From NCBI GenBank assembly GCA_009617715.1, contig VTFK01000409.1, forward strand, positions 184,321 through 248,320: a DNA stretch of 64,000 bases, given 5' to 3'. Shown one piece after another: positions 36,642-49,100 of this stretch. The position numbers and the translations under genes are program-made. The DNA comes from Plectrocnemia conspersa (Eukaryota > Arthropoda > Insecta > Trichoptera > Polycentropodidae). The notes beneath the pieces were generated by a model that was given only the letters and a program-made list of their open reading frames with translations, was not told the DNA's origin and did no database searches. Within the stretch, counting starts at the first letter, position 1; each line of letters opens with the position of its first letter.

Positions 36642-36714
36642 CTCTGGATTCCGGACGTTAAGTTGGACCAGTGGATGCGAAGGGAGAAGCGGCTGCTTTT
36701 GGGATCTTCGCTGA
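36642..36714 (+). repeat. Unclassified dispersed repeat Y, copy 1
   Basis: CTCTGGATTCCGGACGTTAA then TGGACCAGTGGATGCGAAG and GCGGCTGCTTTTGGGATCTT match 57319-57389 in order. GC-richer than its surroundings; family unknown. Confidence 0.6.
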
Positions 36715-38173
36715 TAAGATCTAATACCTTGAATGTCCAAGTGTAAATGCCAGTGGTATCAGAGAAAATCTCTGATAGCTTTTGATTATAAATATCAATT
36801 ATTTGTTAAAAATAATGCATTTATAAATAATGTAATATTAACTGTGTTAATTACTTTTAATTATATATTTACATGAAATATTGAATATGCAATTAAAATA
36901 CCTGTATTTTACTTAATTTATATGCCTGTATATAATACTACAATTTATACATACATATATATAAGGATAAGAGATAAGATTTCAATATTGAATAAGGTTT
37001 GAAAGCAGTATTTGTCTGGCATTCCTTTGAGTATGATAGAAGTACGAGAATATACATACATTCATGTTATACATCACGTATATGTACCAAATTTAATAAA
37101 ATAATATAATAAATTTGACGAAATAGAAGTTATAATTAGGTAAAAAGTCTATTTTATTAAACATATTATATATTATAAAATCAAAAAGCCGTTTCGCTAT
37201 ATTTTTATGCAAATGAAAATTGCACTTCTATAGACTCCCTAATGCAGAGCGAAGGCACGAATGCCTGCCGATAACTTTGCATATAGGAGAACTGGGAAAG
37301 CTTCACAGAAGCGTCCAGAATATGAAAGCAATCGTGAGGAGAAATGAAAGAAAAGATTTTTCCAACAAAAGCGTCGGCAATACACCGTCGACCTATTTTC
37401 TTTCTCGCGAGAATCGAGATATTGGTTTATACACGTACTTCTTGGGCATTTTAAAATTGATTTTTAAGATACACTATATTTGTATATATGTATGTATGTA
37501 TGTACAACAGTGTCTTTGCGTGGGTTATAACTAGAGAAAATTTGCCAACAAAAATTATATCATACATTTAGTGTAATAAAGTAAATTACAATAACTATAT
37601 ATATTTTACGTTTTCGTTTTTTAAGAAAAAAAAAAACAAATAAGGATTTGCGTGAAAATTTAAAAATTCCTCTAAATAAAACTGAGTGCGAAACTTAGAT
37701 TAAAATATCTAAATGAGTCTAAAACTTGTTTGTCTTAAAATTTACACTATGAGTATTTTATTAATGTTTGAAGTAGTTGTACATAACACTTTAACTAATC
37801 AATATAATTTTTTATATTTACTTAATAATTAAACATTAGCTATTTACCCTTAACTATACAAAAAAGCAGTTTTTTTTAGTTAATCCCATACTGACAAAAG
37901 TATTTAGTAAAAACATGTAATAGAAAATGTACATTATGAAATTAGTAAGTATTCCTTATTAAATAAAATAAAATAAAATGATAATATGATAATTTGCCAA
38001 TTAAAATAAAAAGCAGCGCTTTTACAACTTGTATTGATGTAGTGCCACTAATGTATTGTACAAACTAGATAATGAAGAGTTTACTAGAATGTTCATAAAT
38101 CTTATTTTTACAATATAAAAAACATATTGATTTGATATTAATATTATTTTCAATGATATTCAGTCTTTAGATA
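36715..38173. other. Intergenic
   Basis: A GC-richer patch at 37215-37440 carries an open plus frame (37220-37534, from TTG) that is not recognised. The rest is A+T-rich with TATG microsatellite-like repeats near 37490. Confidence 0.5.
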
Positions 38174-38344
38174 ATGCATTTCAATGGCAAACCTAATCGA
38201 ACGCTTCGTATGAATAGCAACTTAAATAATGAGAAGGGCCAAATTGCGCATTTGGTTGCCGATAATACGGCTGATAGGCTTAACAGGATTTCACAGGAAC
38301 AGAATGGGATAAAATGGAACAGCACTGAATACGCTTTGGTCTAG
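38174..38344 (+). other. 56-codon open frame of unknown status
   Basis: An ATG-to-TAG frame with a polar, non-repetitive composition (starts MHFNGKPNRTLRMNSNL, ends STEYALV) in a GC-richer island. No signal peptide, domain or splice context was recognised. It may be chance or an exon-like or regulatory block. Confidence 0.12.
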
Positions 38345-38777
38345 CAATGGATTAATCAGAGAAGGAAACAATGATTTCCCTTCTACAATCGTTAAGTTAA
38401 ATATACCATCTGTGAGAGAGACAAAAGTGTACTTTCAACTTTATTTTTTATTACTCCAATAATTATATTTTATAAATCATATTTATTTATTTTATATACC
38501 TTTAGAAAAACATAATAGCCAATTAGATACGCTGTATAAAATACAGTAATTACCCATTTCCGGTATAAAACAGTGCACAATAAAGTTATATTTCTTAGAA
38601 TGAAAGGAAGGATATGAAAAATAACAATACTAAAGTTGATAGTACCTATGAAAAAAAAACAATATAATATACTATATTATGTAATTTTAATTATTATTAT
38701 AAATTATTATTGTCCCGCCCTTTCCACTGTTACTAGCCTTCTGCCTTTTACGAAAATAGTGACAAAATCTATTAGTA

Positions 38778-38819
38778 CAACACAAATAGAAGTCGTATAT
38801 ACGACTTCTTATTGTGTTC
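38778..38819 (+). repeat. 42-bp near-perfect palindrome
   Basis: The central 22 bases (38788-38809, AGAAGTCGTATATACGACTT plus CT) are a perfect palindrome; outer arms AACACAA and TTGTGTT extend it with two mismatches. Flanking it, GTGACAAAATCT.TTAGTACA occurs at about 38759 and again at about 38901. Confidence 0.85.
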
Positions 38820-39044
38820 GTATACATATACGAGAAGCAAGAAAGGTGTGAAAGATTTTTTTGTTTCAAACCGAAATTTGATGCACTACCTACTGACAAA
38901 AAATAGTGACAAAATCTTTTAGTACAAAACAAGTAGTTAAATGTGATTTTATAATTAAACATTTTATTTGTAATAATATTTATTTTATCTTCACCCATAT
39001 TTGGCAAACATTAGTAAATCTAGTGAATATTTGGAATTATTAAA

Positions 39045-39930
39045 AAAAAATCCAACATCAACGATGAATATTCTGATACTAGCTCTGAGTAAAGAGAAGT
39101 TGAGCCAAGTGAAAGTAAATACGAATCCGTCGTAAAAGGGAGAACAGAAGAGTCATCAGAAGAAGAAAATATATGATATCTTGGCAGTAAAATGATGTGC
39201 ATTTTCTCAAGCACTGACTTCGAGGAAGAGATAGGCGCATCTTTAACTATCATCATCCCATCTCAAAAACCAATGCAACAAAATGCAGTTGATGGAACAT
39301 AATGGGTTGGTGTTGAAGCAGGTATTCATTTACGCAATGTCGCAGGACCTATTAGATATTCCCAAAAATATGTGATTTCGGGTCATGTGCAAAATGTTTT
39401 AAAGCATATCAAAGACTGTACGAAAACATAAGTGTGTCTTGTTCTAAATAAAGATTGGACAATTTTAATTGAAAAATATTATAGCGATTTTATATGCCAG
39501 GGGGCATATGAAGTGAAATCGCTAAAATCTTCTTACTTGTGGTCCAAGAATAGGGGATTTTTTTATTTTTAAGAACAATGCCCAGAGATCAGTTCATGGA
39601 AATACTGCGGTTTATACAGTTTGACAACAAAACAATGATCTGAAAGATTACGTACGGATAAATTTGTTTTAATACATGCCGAATAAACTACATATATGAA
39701 TTTGGTATACAATTTTGGATGGCAGTCGATTTGGAATCGAAATATGTTTTAAATAGCTTTCCTGATTTTGGAAAAGATGAAACACAATCCTCGACTCCTT
39801 TAAGTTAACACGTAGTTTTAAAATTAGCTTAACTGTATTCACGGGAAAGAAGAAACATAACAACTAATCATTTTCAAAGCAATATAAAAAGATTGTGCGT
39901 GGAAGTACTAAGAAAATTTAATGTTTGTAA
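39045..39930 (+). pseudogene. piggyBac-type transposase pseudogene
   Basis: Broken plus-strand coding follows the piggyBac transposase in order: an acidic N-terminal stretch (ESSEEEN), HIKDC, AYEVKSLKSSYLWSKNRG (about 39508-39558), MPRDQFMEILRFIQFDNK (about 39578-39633), SERLRTDKFVLIH, then QFWMAVDLESKYVLNSFPDF and GKDETQSS, and RRNITTNHF (about 39845-39875). Several frameshifts and stops are present, and the block between DKFVLIH and the VDLESKY region is shortened, removing part of the DDD catalytic core. The C-terminal Cys-rich domain was not seen. No TTAA-flanked ends could be assigned. Confidence 0.8.
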
Positions 39931-40812
39931 AAAATATTCCGAATAGTTGAGTATATTATTTGAGAAAAATGTCTAATCAAAAACTTTCATTTTTCGAGAA
40001 ATTTTATTACATAAAATTAAATTTCTACAAATATTTAAAAAATATTTACAATCACTTCTATTTTTATAACGCTGCATAAGTAAAGGCGGATTTATGCCTA
40101 ATATGCATACTTCTTGGAAGGTTTTAATGGGAGTCTGGGAATGACAAAAAATTTTTACACTCGAATTCGCCTTATTTTTGCTAAAATAATAAAAGAAGAT
40201 ATTCAGATTAGAAACCTATCCGAATGAGTTCGTGCTTGATGTTTGAAAATATGCACACTTTCTCGGAAGATCGAAAGTATTTGAATGACTAACAATTTTT
40301 TCGCGATTTTCTATTACTCTAACCGGCCTGCGGCTTTATATTTGCCTTGGTAATCTAAAAACCCGCTTAGTTAGAAATCGACAGAATGCAAAACGATTTA
40401 GAGCTATTTTTTTCTATAATTCAAAAGGTATTTTTTTATATTGTTTTTGTAAAGTAGCAGCAGATGTTATTAACAATTGTCTCATGATTATTATTTACAG
40501 TCGAAAGGGCCTTATAATTTTTGGTAAAACAATTTTAAAATATCAATTCTGAGCTAAGCTCGATAAGATTAATTATATAATCGAAGAAACCAGACATTGA
40601 TGGCATTATTTTATTTTTTTTTTTTTTTGAAAATTTGAGAAGTGAAGTCGGGAATTCTCATTTCTCGTGAAATCGGAATGTTGTTTGACCACCGTGACAC
40701 AATGGGGTAACCTGTTAAGTCATGATGGTTTTTATTAAATTTAAATTAAATAAAAAACATGCGTTTAAAAGTATTTGCAAAAATATATCTAATCTGAATG
40801 CGTAAAAATATT
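39931..40812. other. Intergenic
   Basis: No further piggyBac sequence recognised; A+T-rich. Confidence 0.55.
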
Positions 40813-41502
40813 TGTGGCGACCACACAAATAGGTCCACATACAAAAAATGCAATTGTCTCATTGTTAATGACCGTGACCAAAAACGGTCATTCATTAACA
40901 ATGAGACAAATATCATGGCACAAGAAGGATTTCTTTTGACCACACAACGAGTCGTTAAGAGAATCCCTTTTGTGACAAAAGAAGAATTCGAAAGTCTGGA
41001 CAAGCAAAAAACTCGCTTTCGAAAATGCAACATCCGATTTTTCGAGTTCTACGAAGCGACTGCATCGATTGGCTAGGAGATCGATGCACAATCGCGATTG
41101 TTCAGCAAGCGTGCCCGGATAAGCCCGGACTCCGATGAGGAGAGGGCAGAAGAGCTGAGGCACCAGACAAGAAATGGGCAGAGACGAGCAGAGAGCCAGC
41201 AACGCAGACGATCTACCAGCAGCCATCCGGAGGAACCAACCACGAGCCCTCACCGACAGACCAGAAGATCATTCCTGAAACTCCCGAACTACCAACCGTT
41301 CAAAGAGTCACACCTGACACTCGCCGCACGCAGCCACAAGAGCCCGGAGCATCATCTACGGCCATCACCACCTGCGCCACTTTCACCGCAGTCGGGAGAA
41401 ACGTTACGCCGTTAATCGTCCATTTGTCACATGTAAATATCACTTAATAAAAAGTCCATCTAGATTCACAGAAGAGTCTCATTGGCCGCGAGGTCAACCA
41501 CA
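40813..41502 (+). mobile_element. LTR-like repeat, copy 2 (probably a solo LTR)
   Basis: Starts TGTGGCGACC and ends GGTCAACCACA, similar along its length to 4940-5675 and in the same orientation. AATAAA lies near 41447. AAATATT occurs immediately before the element and again a few bases after it, a possible but offset target duplication. The open frames on both strands (for example 41098-41415) are not recognisable proteins and change between copies. Confidence 0.62.
40854..40909 (+). repeat. Hairpin within LTR-like repeat, copy 2
   Basis: The left arm TTGTCTCATTGTTAATGACC pairs with a right arm ending at 40909, with a four-base bulge. It matches the copy 1 hairpin and has a longer stem. Confidence 0.8.
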
Positions 41503-42146
41503 CCTAAATATTTTTGTTATGTTCAAATAAACTTAATTTTCGGCAGTGGAACTTTCACATATTCAAATAGAAGTATGTAATATGTTAAAAAAAAGTATAT
41601 CTTCAGCCCTTTTATATAGTAATTAAATTCAGTAATTATATACAATTTTATAATTAAAAATAATAATACTATTATATTACACTTTAAAATATGGGCACCG
41701 AAGCTGCCTAATGCTCTAATATAATTTAATATTGAGCTTTTAGCAATTCAAAGCAAATTTAATGTCTGAAGCATGTAATTTTTAGGATCGTGTCGATACG
41801 CTTATAAGTCGATTATGCCAAACCATCCAACACTGTCGAGAGGCACTCGTTAAACTAATGCTTAGATTGCCGTTAAAATGAACGATTCCGACCGGCTTTT
41901 GCAAAAATAACGAACGGATTAAGATTGCACGAACGAATTAAAACATTTATAAGGCGTAATGCCCGAGTTTATGGGTCGGCGAATTTATTACGGGCCCTCT
42001 TGTAAAATCCTTCCATCAAGTATGTAAGGCTTAATCAGGGGCGCGCAGCATCCCCGTCGCTCGGATATATTGCCCTGTTTGCCCTATAAAATTATTATTC
42101 CGAATGCGTGGTCCGCGGGGCCACCGATAACAATATCGTAGCCCTA
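41503..42146. other. GC-richer region before the inverted block
   Basis: From about 41760 on, base composition rises above the local background, without a recognisable coding frame. Possibly conserved non-coding sequence. Confidence 0.4.
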
Positions 42147-42210
42147 ATGGCTTCTTTCCGCTCTCTCGTTAGTGTCTTATTATGCGACCCCCGATCGATA
42201 GCCAAGATCG
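42147..42210 (+). repeat. GC-rich block, inverted partner of 46051-46118
   Basis: TCTTTCCGCTCTCTCGTTAG, CTTATTATGCG and CCCGATCGAT occur here and, in reverse complement and the same order, at 46051-46118. The block lies in a GC-richer region (about 41760-42240) with no recognisable coding sequence. Confidence 0.75.
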
Positions 42211-42869
42211 AGAAAGCAGAGAACGCGTCACCACAATGGAACTGTAAAGACACATATGAGAATTAAATGTCAAGAGTTCTACTCCTGACCATTACTAACT
42301 TAAAATAAATCTTTTTTGTTTTTGGCTCAAGATGAAAACGAGTGTCTCGAATTCGATCGTAAATATTACATGTTTCAATCATTATTTTAATTTAATTTTG
42401 CTTACATTGTACGATATATTGAAATATATTCAAAACCCACTTCTTAAATTTAAATAAAAAATAGTGAAAATGCCTATCCCTATTGTTATCCTGACATTAC
42501 GTGTTACGCTTATTTTGCTTATAGCATAAAATATATTTCCCAAATATTATGATATTAGGCAGATGTTTCTTACCCTCTTCAACTTCAGTTGAAAATTGTC
42601 CGGATAGCTCCAGTCATTACTAATAATAATGTATATTTCGTATTGCTCATTCGGTGTAAAATATGAAACAATATAATCAGCGTAAATGTCTCGTGAATTA
42701 AATGGATCTAATGTCTATGTATATTATACGAAATAACACAATACTAAGTAGATATTTATGCTGTCTTAGCTGACTGTCGATAGTTTATTGAATAAATATT
42801 ACAAATTAAGGATAGATTTAGAATACATTAATAAATTACCATATCCATATTAACCAGTACAATACATCA

Positions 42870-43165
42870 GTGTTAAAGTTAGTGTCTAATGCCTGAAAGA
42901 TCTGGCTTCAAACCTCTTATGAATGAAGTGTTTATGAGATCAAAATAAGTGAGCATTATATACTATATTACTATTCAATAGCTTTTCCTAATCTCACGGA
43001 TAAACAATTTGAATATCATCGAAATAAAATGTGCTTGTAATAAAACTTTATAAATTTGACTTCAGTCTGTTGCCTCACTACTTACTTAGTAGTTGTTGAT
43101 TATGTTAACATTGCTGTAACGCATTTTGCTAATCACAGTCATCTTACAACGATTTTAAAAGAACT
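42870..43165 (+). mobile_element. Possible old, diverged SINE of the same family
   Basis: TGTTGATTATGTTAACATTG then GTAACGCATT and TCTTACAACGATTTT resemble the 3' third of the SINEs at 34935 and 44198 in order and spacing. The head is barely recognisable. Confidence 0.3.
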
Positions 43166-43304
43166 TTAGCAACAATAGACAGAATAATAATGTTAAAGAA
43201 AAAAAGAATTTCGGTATAAGTGAAATAGTTTTATGATGGTTTAATATTTTTTTTTTAAATAAATCAAAAGGTTAAAATAAATTATGAGTATTTCAAAAAG
43301 AAAA

Positions 43305-44150
43305 TAACATCTCACGGTGTATCACAGAAATCTAAATTGGGACCTTTGCTGTTTATTTTATATATTAGTGATATAGTTAGTAATGTAAAAAAAGAGTAAA
43401 ATAACATTTGCGGAAGACATTGTTGCATAGCTAAATGTATGTTTATTATTTGTGAAAATATGTTAGATAATAATAGAAAAATAGATATAGGTAACTATTT
43501 TATAGAAATAGTATACAATAAAAAATATTTAGAGGTAGTTGTAGATAAAAAAATAAATTTTAAGTGAACATTGAATAGTAAAAAATTAAGTATATTATCC
43601 AGAATGAAAAATATAAGAATAAGCCCAAAAAATTAACAATAATATCATATTGCCTCATTTTAATTATTGTGCAACAGTATTAGATATGTTTAATAAATTA
43701 GATAAATTGATGCTGCAAGAATTACAAAATAGGACAATGAGAGATGTCTTAAATAAAATTAAATTTACTAGTTGTAAAAGTATGATTGATAGATTGGAAT
43801 GGTTAAGAGTTCAAGAAATATTGAAGATGAATGTTTTACTTTATGTATTTATAAGTTAATATGTAACCAGACTATTTTATAAAAAATAAAGAATAGTTCG
43901 GTATAAGAAAATGAGTACGGCCAGGGTAATTATTTACGGAGGTGTGAATTTCAATAATAATATTCCTAGGAAAATCAGCAAAAATAAAACTGTAGCGGGT
44001 TTCTCAAATGGAATAAAGAAACACTTTTGTGCAGAAATACATACATTAAAATATTAAGTCTTTTATATATAATATTATGTATTAAAATTTATTAAGTGTA
44101 AGAATATTAGCAATGTTAAGTTAAATATAATAAACTAATAAAATAATAGG
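43305..44150 (+). mobile_element. LINE 3' half, degenerate
   Basis: Plus-strand reading gives SHGVSQKSKLGPLLFILYIS (reverse-transcriptase block GVPQGS.LGPLLF.LYIND, about 43311-43370), then an open stretch 43650-43859 with MPHFNYCATVLDMFN and LQELQNRTMR (the post-RT PHF.YC and LQ..QN..MR pattern), then NNNIPRKI and GFSNGIKKHF near the end and an AT-rich tail. Stops and shifts between blocks make it inactive. Same family as 8480-8757 by its C-terminus. Confidence 0.75.
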
Positions 44151-44197
44151 AATTTAATAAGAACATTGCTTTTTTATTATTTGTTCACATTTTCAAA

Positions 44198-44474
44198 AGT
44201 CCGTAACGTCTCAGACTAGTAACTATGAGGTTGCGGTTCGAGCCCCGGCAGCGACACTCAATTTTTATTTATAAAAATGCGTCAATAAAAAAAAACCGGC
44301 CCAACTCTAGTGACATCTACTGATTATGATTTGCATAGCATATAAAATAGATGTTACTGATTCCCAGACTTTCAGTCTGGTGATTAATACTTGTTGGTAC
44401 ATATTTGTAACGTATTAGACATTCGCCTGTCAGGTTACAACGGAAGATTTAATAAAAATAAATAAATAAATATG
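44198..44474 (+). mobile_element. tRNA-derived SINE, copy 2
   Basis: Same family as 34935-35250, starting within the head (CAGACTAGTAACT), with B-box GGTTCGAGCCCC, the body block AAACCGGCCC and the end GTCAGGTTACAACGGAAGAT, then an AATAAATAAATAAAT tail. The A-box is lost. Lies directly after a LINE remnant. Confidence 0.8.
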
Positions 44475-46050
44475 AAAAATTGCGATAATTTAATGATTTA
44501 ATCTTGAATTTAAAAAAAAATAAATCCCATTTCTTACTTTAAGCGATGCTACATAAATACTGTTTATACAGCTGTATTTAGGTATAAGCGTTAAAGCGTT
44601 AATAAGCACTTATGCTTTTAATAAATCCTCAATTAATGTATTAAAAAGTTAGACGTAGGAATTAAGTTTTACCAAACATAAAATCCCTATAACCGTTTGT
44701 CACCACTAAACAATGTATTGTACTTTTTGAAACAGGCGTTGAAAGAAAACCATTGTTTAGCTCTACAAATCATTATTTATGTTCAATTATATATTACATA
44801 AAATATTTGTAAAACATATAATTATTTCATTTATAGATGGAAACCCTTGATAAATATTTACGCCCAATTGTGTATATATTAGATAAATGGAGTTGGACCA
44901 TACAGCCTAATTAATAATTTGTCAAAGTTGCTTGTGGGGACATATAAAAAAGTTAACACTCATTTCTACAGATACTAATTTCGAGAAGCACTTTTTATTC
45001 TACGACTACTCTACTTCAGATTCATCAACACTTAATTACCAGAAGAATCTTCCAAGTGTCTCACTAGCTAAAAGGTCACACTACTTGGACAGTGGCATAC
45101 ATAAAACCCGAAACTTCTATATATATTAATTGCTTTCTGCAAAACAACGAGTAAAAATAATGTCTGCCCTAATCAAAGAGGAACTATTTATCTTTAATAT
45201 TTCAAGTCTAGAGTTCATTATTGTAATGATCATCAGATATAAATATTAGAGTTCCGTTAGCATTTAATTTTTAAACTTTGTATTTCATCATAAAGTTCAT
45301 AAGTTTTTATTTCATTATCAATTTAAATATAAAAAAAATATATAGTAAGTATAGTTATAATAGCAATAAATTGCCATTACAAAACAATGATACAAGGTGT
45401 TTAATACGCATAAACTCAAACAAATTGGAAAGGTTGGAAAGTTTTACGCTAAGTTATGCATTCGATAGCATTGATTAAAATTTATATTACAAGTATAGTT
45501 TTGCTGCGACTAAGACCCAGTAAACTATGACATATCACGCTGACCCTATTGGAAATGATCATGTTGCATACTAAATACGAATTGCTTGAATTTGTAATAG
45601 TATTGCATCTTTTCCTGTTAAAAAATGTAATAAGTATTCTAGAAGTCAACATCTATTTTAAGACGTCGATTCTATACTACGTTCAACGCTAACGAACTCA
45701 ATTTTAAAATTTCACGCTCTTTTGAATATTTGCCACCGCATTCCTTTGCGGGGGAGGATCATGACATTCTGGTATAATATCTGCCGTGTACACATTTATA
45801 CACATATACATACACTCTTCCGTACAGTATAGACGTCACACTCGCGTTTGTGTGTTCGAGAATCGGGCTTTACACAAAACGTTTCGGGTTACTCAGGTTA
45901 CACAACAATGGGATTAATACGGCTGTCAGTTTCGCATTACACTTTCAGTCGTTGACATTTCCTTTTCAGACGAACTGGAAGCGAGAAATGTAGGCGAGCG
46001 GCTCATTAGGGTCCGAGCGAGGTGAGGCCCCTGGAGCCTACGCGGCTTTA
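44475..46050. other. Intergenic
   Basis: Short open frames (44932-45129, 45278-45478) are not recognised. A GC-richer area begins near 45700 and runs into the inverted block. Confidence 0.5.
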
Positions 46051-46118
46051 TCGATCTTCTACCATCGATCGGGGCCCCCGCATAATAAGGCTCTAACGAG
46101 AGAGCGGAAAGAAACCAT
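46051..46118 (-). repeat. GC-rich block, inverted partner of 42147-42210
   Basis: Read on the minus strand it gives TCTTTCCGCTCTCTCGTTAG, CTTATTATGCG and CCCGATCGAT like its partner 3.8 kb away. The surrounding 45700-46140 is also GC-richer than the background and lacks a recognisable gene. Confidence 0.75.
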
Positions 46119-49100
46119 CCGTTCCCGACCTCTGCTTCTTGCTAGAGTTTAAAAAAACAGACAGACCTTTTACGTGTTTTTTTGTAACATATTTTCGACA
46201 TCCATGATGTAAAGTAACCACGACGATGGCAACTGACGTCTCACCGATAATTTAAAAAAAGTCTCTCGCATTACTGCTAATACCATCAATTTGTCACCAC
46301 TAATAAAATTGAGATCAATACGTTCACCATTTTTGGGTCACATTTTGAATACACGTGTCAGATATGCTTCAAATATACTAAACGAAGCAACACTTTTTGT
46401 ATCATTGTTATTAGATATAAGTTTGTAACTTATTATTTTCACTGTCCTAATCTTTTAAAATTCATAAAAGATATGATAAAATTCACCAAATTTATATTGT
46501 AGTAGTAAATATGTTTTTCAGAAGCTCTTTAAAACAGTTAAGCATCAAATATATAGCTAAGAAAATACCGGTCAATAAAGTTTGTTGAATTGTTTAAGAT
46601 TCGCAATACTCGAAAGACTACTATAGAGTGCAACAAGAATCAAATCTTATTAAATAATGGTATTAAATTGTTTTGTGGTTAATTAGAGATGACGATTTAT
46701 AACTATTAAATTTATAAAAACTATAACCGATTTTATATATCTACATACAAAGATATTTAAATTCGTTGTGAAAATCTAGCACCAATAAATTAAAGTTAAT
46801 ATAATATTATATTATACCCTACGAAATTTTTTCACGACCTTTTATGAAAAAAAAAGTATTTTATTTAAAGATAAGTTTAATTTTACTTATCACGTATTTT
46901 TTCCAATTCGATCATGTTTATTTAATAGACAGTAATTTGATACGAATCACTGAATTCATGCGAAGAATAATAAAATCAATATTAAAATATACGATGGTGA
47001 AAAAACGAAATTTCTTAACTCCATGTAAAAAAATAAGATAATAATTTTTGCAAATAAATTCCATATAAAAAATAGCATTTCAATTGCTATAAATAACATA
47101 TAATTAAAAAATGTGTTCTTAAAGATGATTATACCTTTGTATAAAATCTTATCAAGTTTCATATATAGTATATATTCGCATTTCGTTTTACAAACCCAAG
47201 CATTTCAGTTGCCCGATTTTAAATATTTAGCACATAAGAGTTAAAATAACATTTTATCTAAAAATATTGTCCTAGTAAATAATTTATTCGATTTTACATG
47301 TATAAAATGCGATTTTCAGAATATATTTTTTGAGATCGTTTAAACATTAAGCAGTTTCTAATTATCTATTGTATAAAATGCAATTATTTTTACGAAACAA
47401 ATTATATTTTTAAAACAAGTTAACGAATTATTCACTATTATTTTTTTATATTTTTGTACTAGCTTCATTTATCAGTAAATCAAGTATTTAAATTTATTTT
47501 TAGAAAGAAATATTGACGCGTGGAGAGAAATAACAAGTGACTCACTAAAAAGCCTCTGGCGTTTAAAGGGTTAAAAGCTTTTTAGAAATCATGCACATTT
47601 GCAAACATAAAGCACGGACCCACGTGCTGCTAAAACATTTAAATACTTAAATAAATTAAATTTTAAAGAAAAATACCAAAAATTTGCTCTGTTAACAATA
47701 ATCTAATATTAAAAAAAATTGTAAATAATTCTGTAACTTGTTCTGAAAAAATAATTTGTTTAAATAAATAATTAACAAGTGACTCACAGGTGAGTCGCCG
47801 ACGTTTAAAATAGCAATAAATTGTTTACGATCTTACCAATTTCCCTAATTGGCCTTATTTTGATACTATATTAAAAATCAAATAAAAAAACCTCTTTGCG
47901 TGGGAATCAGCAGATTACAAAAATGTATGGAGGCTCTTTACAGAGTTCGGCGAACTTAAATATCAGTTTTTTATTAACACAAAAAATATTTTTATGTGTA
48001 ATATATCTTTCTCGAAATATGAAAATTGTAAATTAGCAACAGTTGTTACCGAGAATTTTTATTTATGATTTGGGTATAAATACGAGAGCTTGAAATTAAT
48101 ACGTTACTCGACGCTTTGTGATTAATCGATGTTCTGGTCTTTCAATTATTCGCGTCCATTGTAACAAATGATCATCCTTTTAAAGTTTGTTATTCTCAAC
48201 GATTTAGTTATCTGTTCATTTAATATATAATAATATATTATATTTAAATAATCACATACTATATATTACATATATATTTTATTTATTAAAATTACTCAGG
48301 AATTCTAGAGACAATCCAGAAGTGAAAATGAGAATTTTCATTGTTTGACAAATAAGAAGCATCGAGAAACCAAAATGCCTAATTGTTTCGTCCAACGATT
48401 GCTATTTGTTATCCTTTGTAGTTACCAGGTAGTGACTACAATGGTTTCGATTATAAAGGCTTACCTAAGGTTGATGTTATAGGGTAAGTAGCAACAATAC
48501 TGCTGAAATACTAGAAAAAAACATTAAAAATTGCTACTTGCTCACATCGGGAGGATCAGATCAGAGAAAGGTATGCACATTATATTAGTATCAGGCATTC
48601 AGAAATTGAGCTGTTTACTTTTAAGACTCGATTAATGAGCTGACCTTGTCCAAATGGGAAAAGCGTTAGAATCAGGATCAGATTTAAGCTAACTATATCC
48701 AGCTGTCTCCTGAAAAAATGCGTTAAAGCGGATACTATGGGGCTTTTACTTGCGTAAGTCACATTTTTTGTAAATTTTATATTTATCTGTATCAGGTTAA
48801 TAAATAAATCTGATTTTCCTGATTAAAATTAATTTAGTAACTTTATTAAAAGTGTACTTAAACATCGTATATAATTAATATATTTTATATTTAAATAAAA
48901 ATTTTATATTTTTTTGTGAATATTATAAAATTGCTTATGTGAGAAAATGTAGGTAATAATCTGTATTTTATTAAAAAAAATGGTTGGTAGAGTGATTCGA
49001 ATTGTATACTTAATAGTGTATTTTAACAATATATTTAACTAGCAACTTGTAAAATTCAGAAATTTTATATATGCTACAGACTGTTTCTATTTGATAATGG

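Noticed and set aside
41098..41415. 105-codon Arg/Ser/Pro-rich frame in the second LTR-like copy
   Set aside because: Lies within a non-coding LTR-like repeat and has no counterpart in copy 1.
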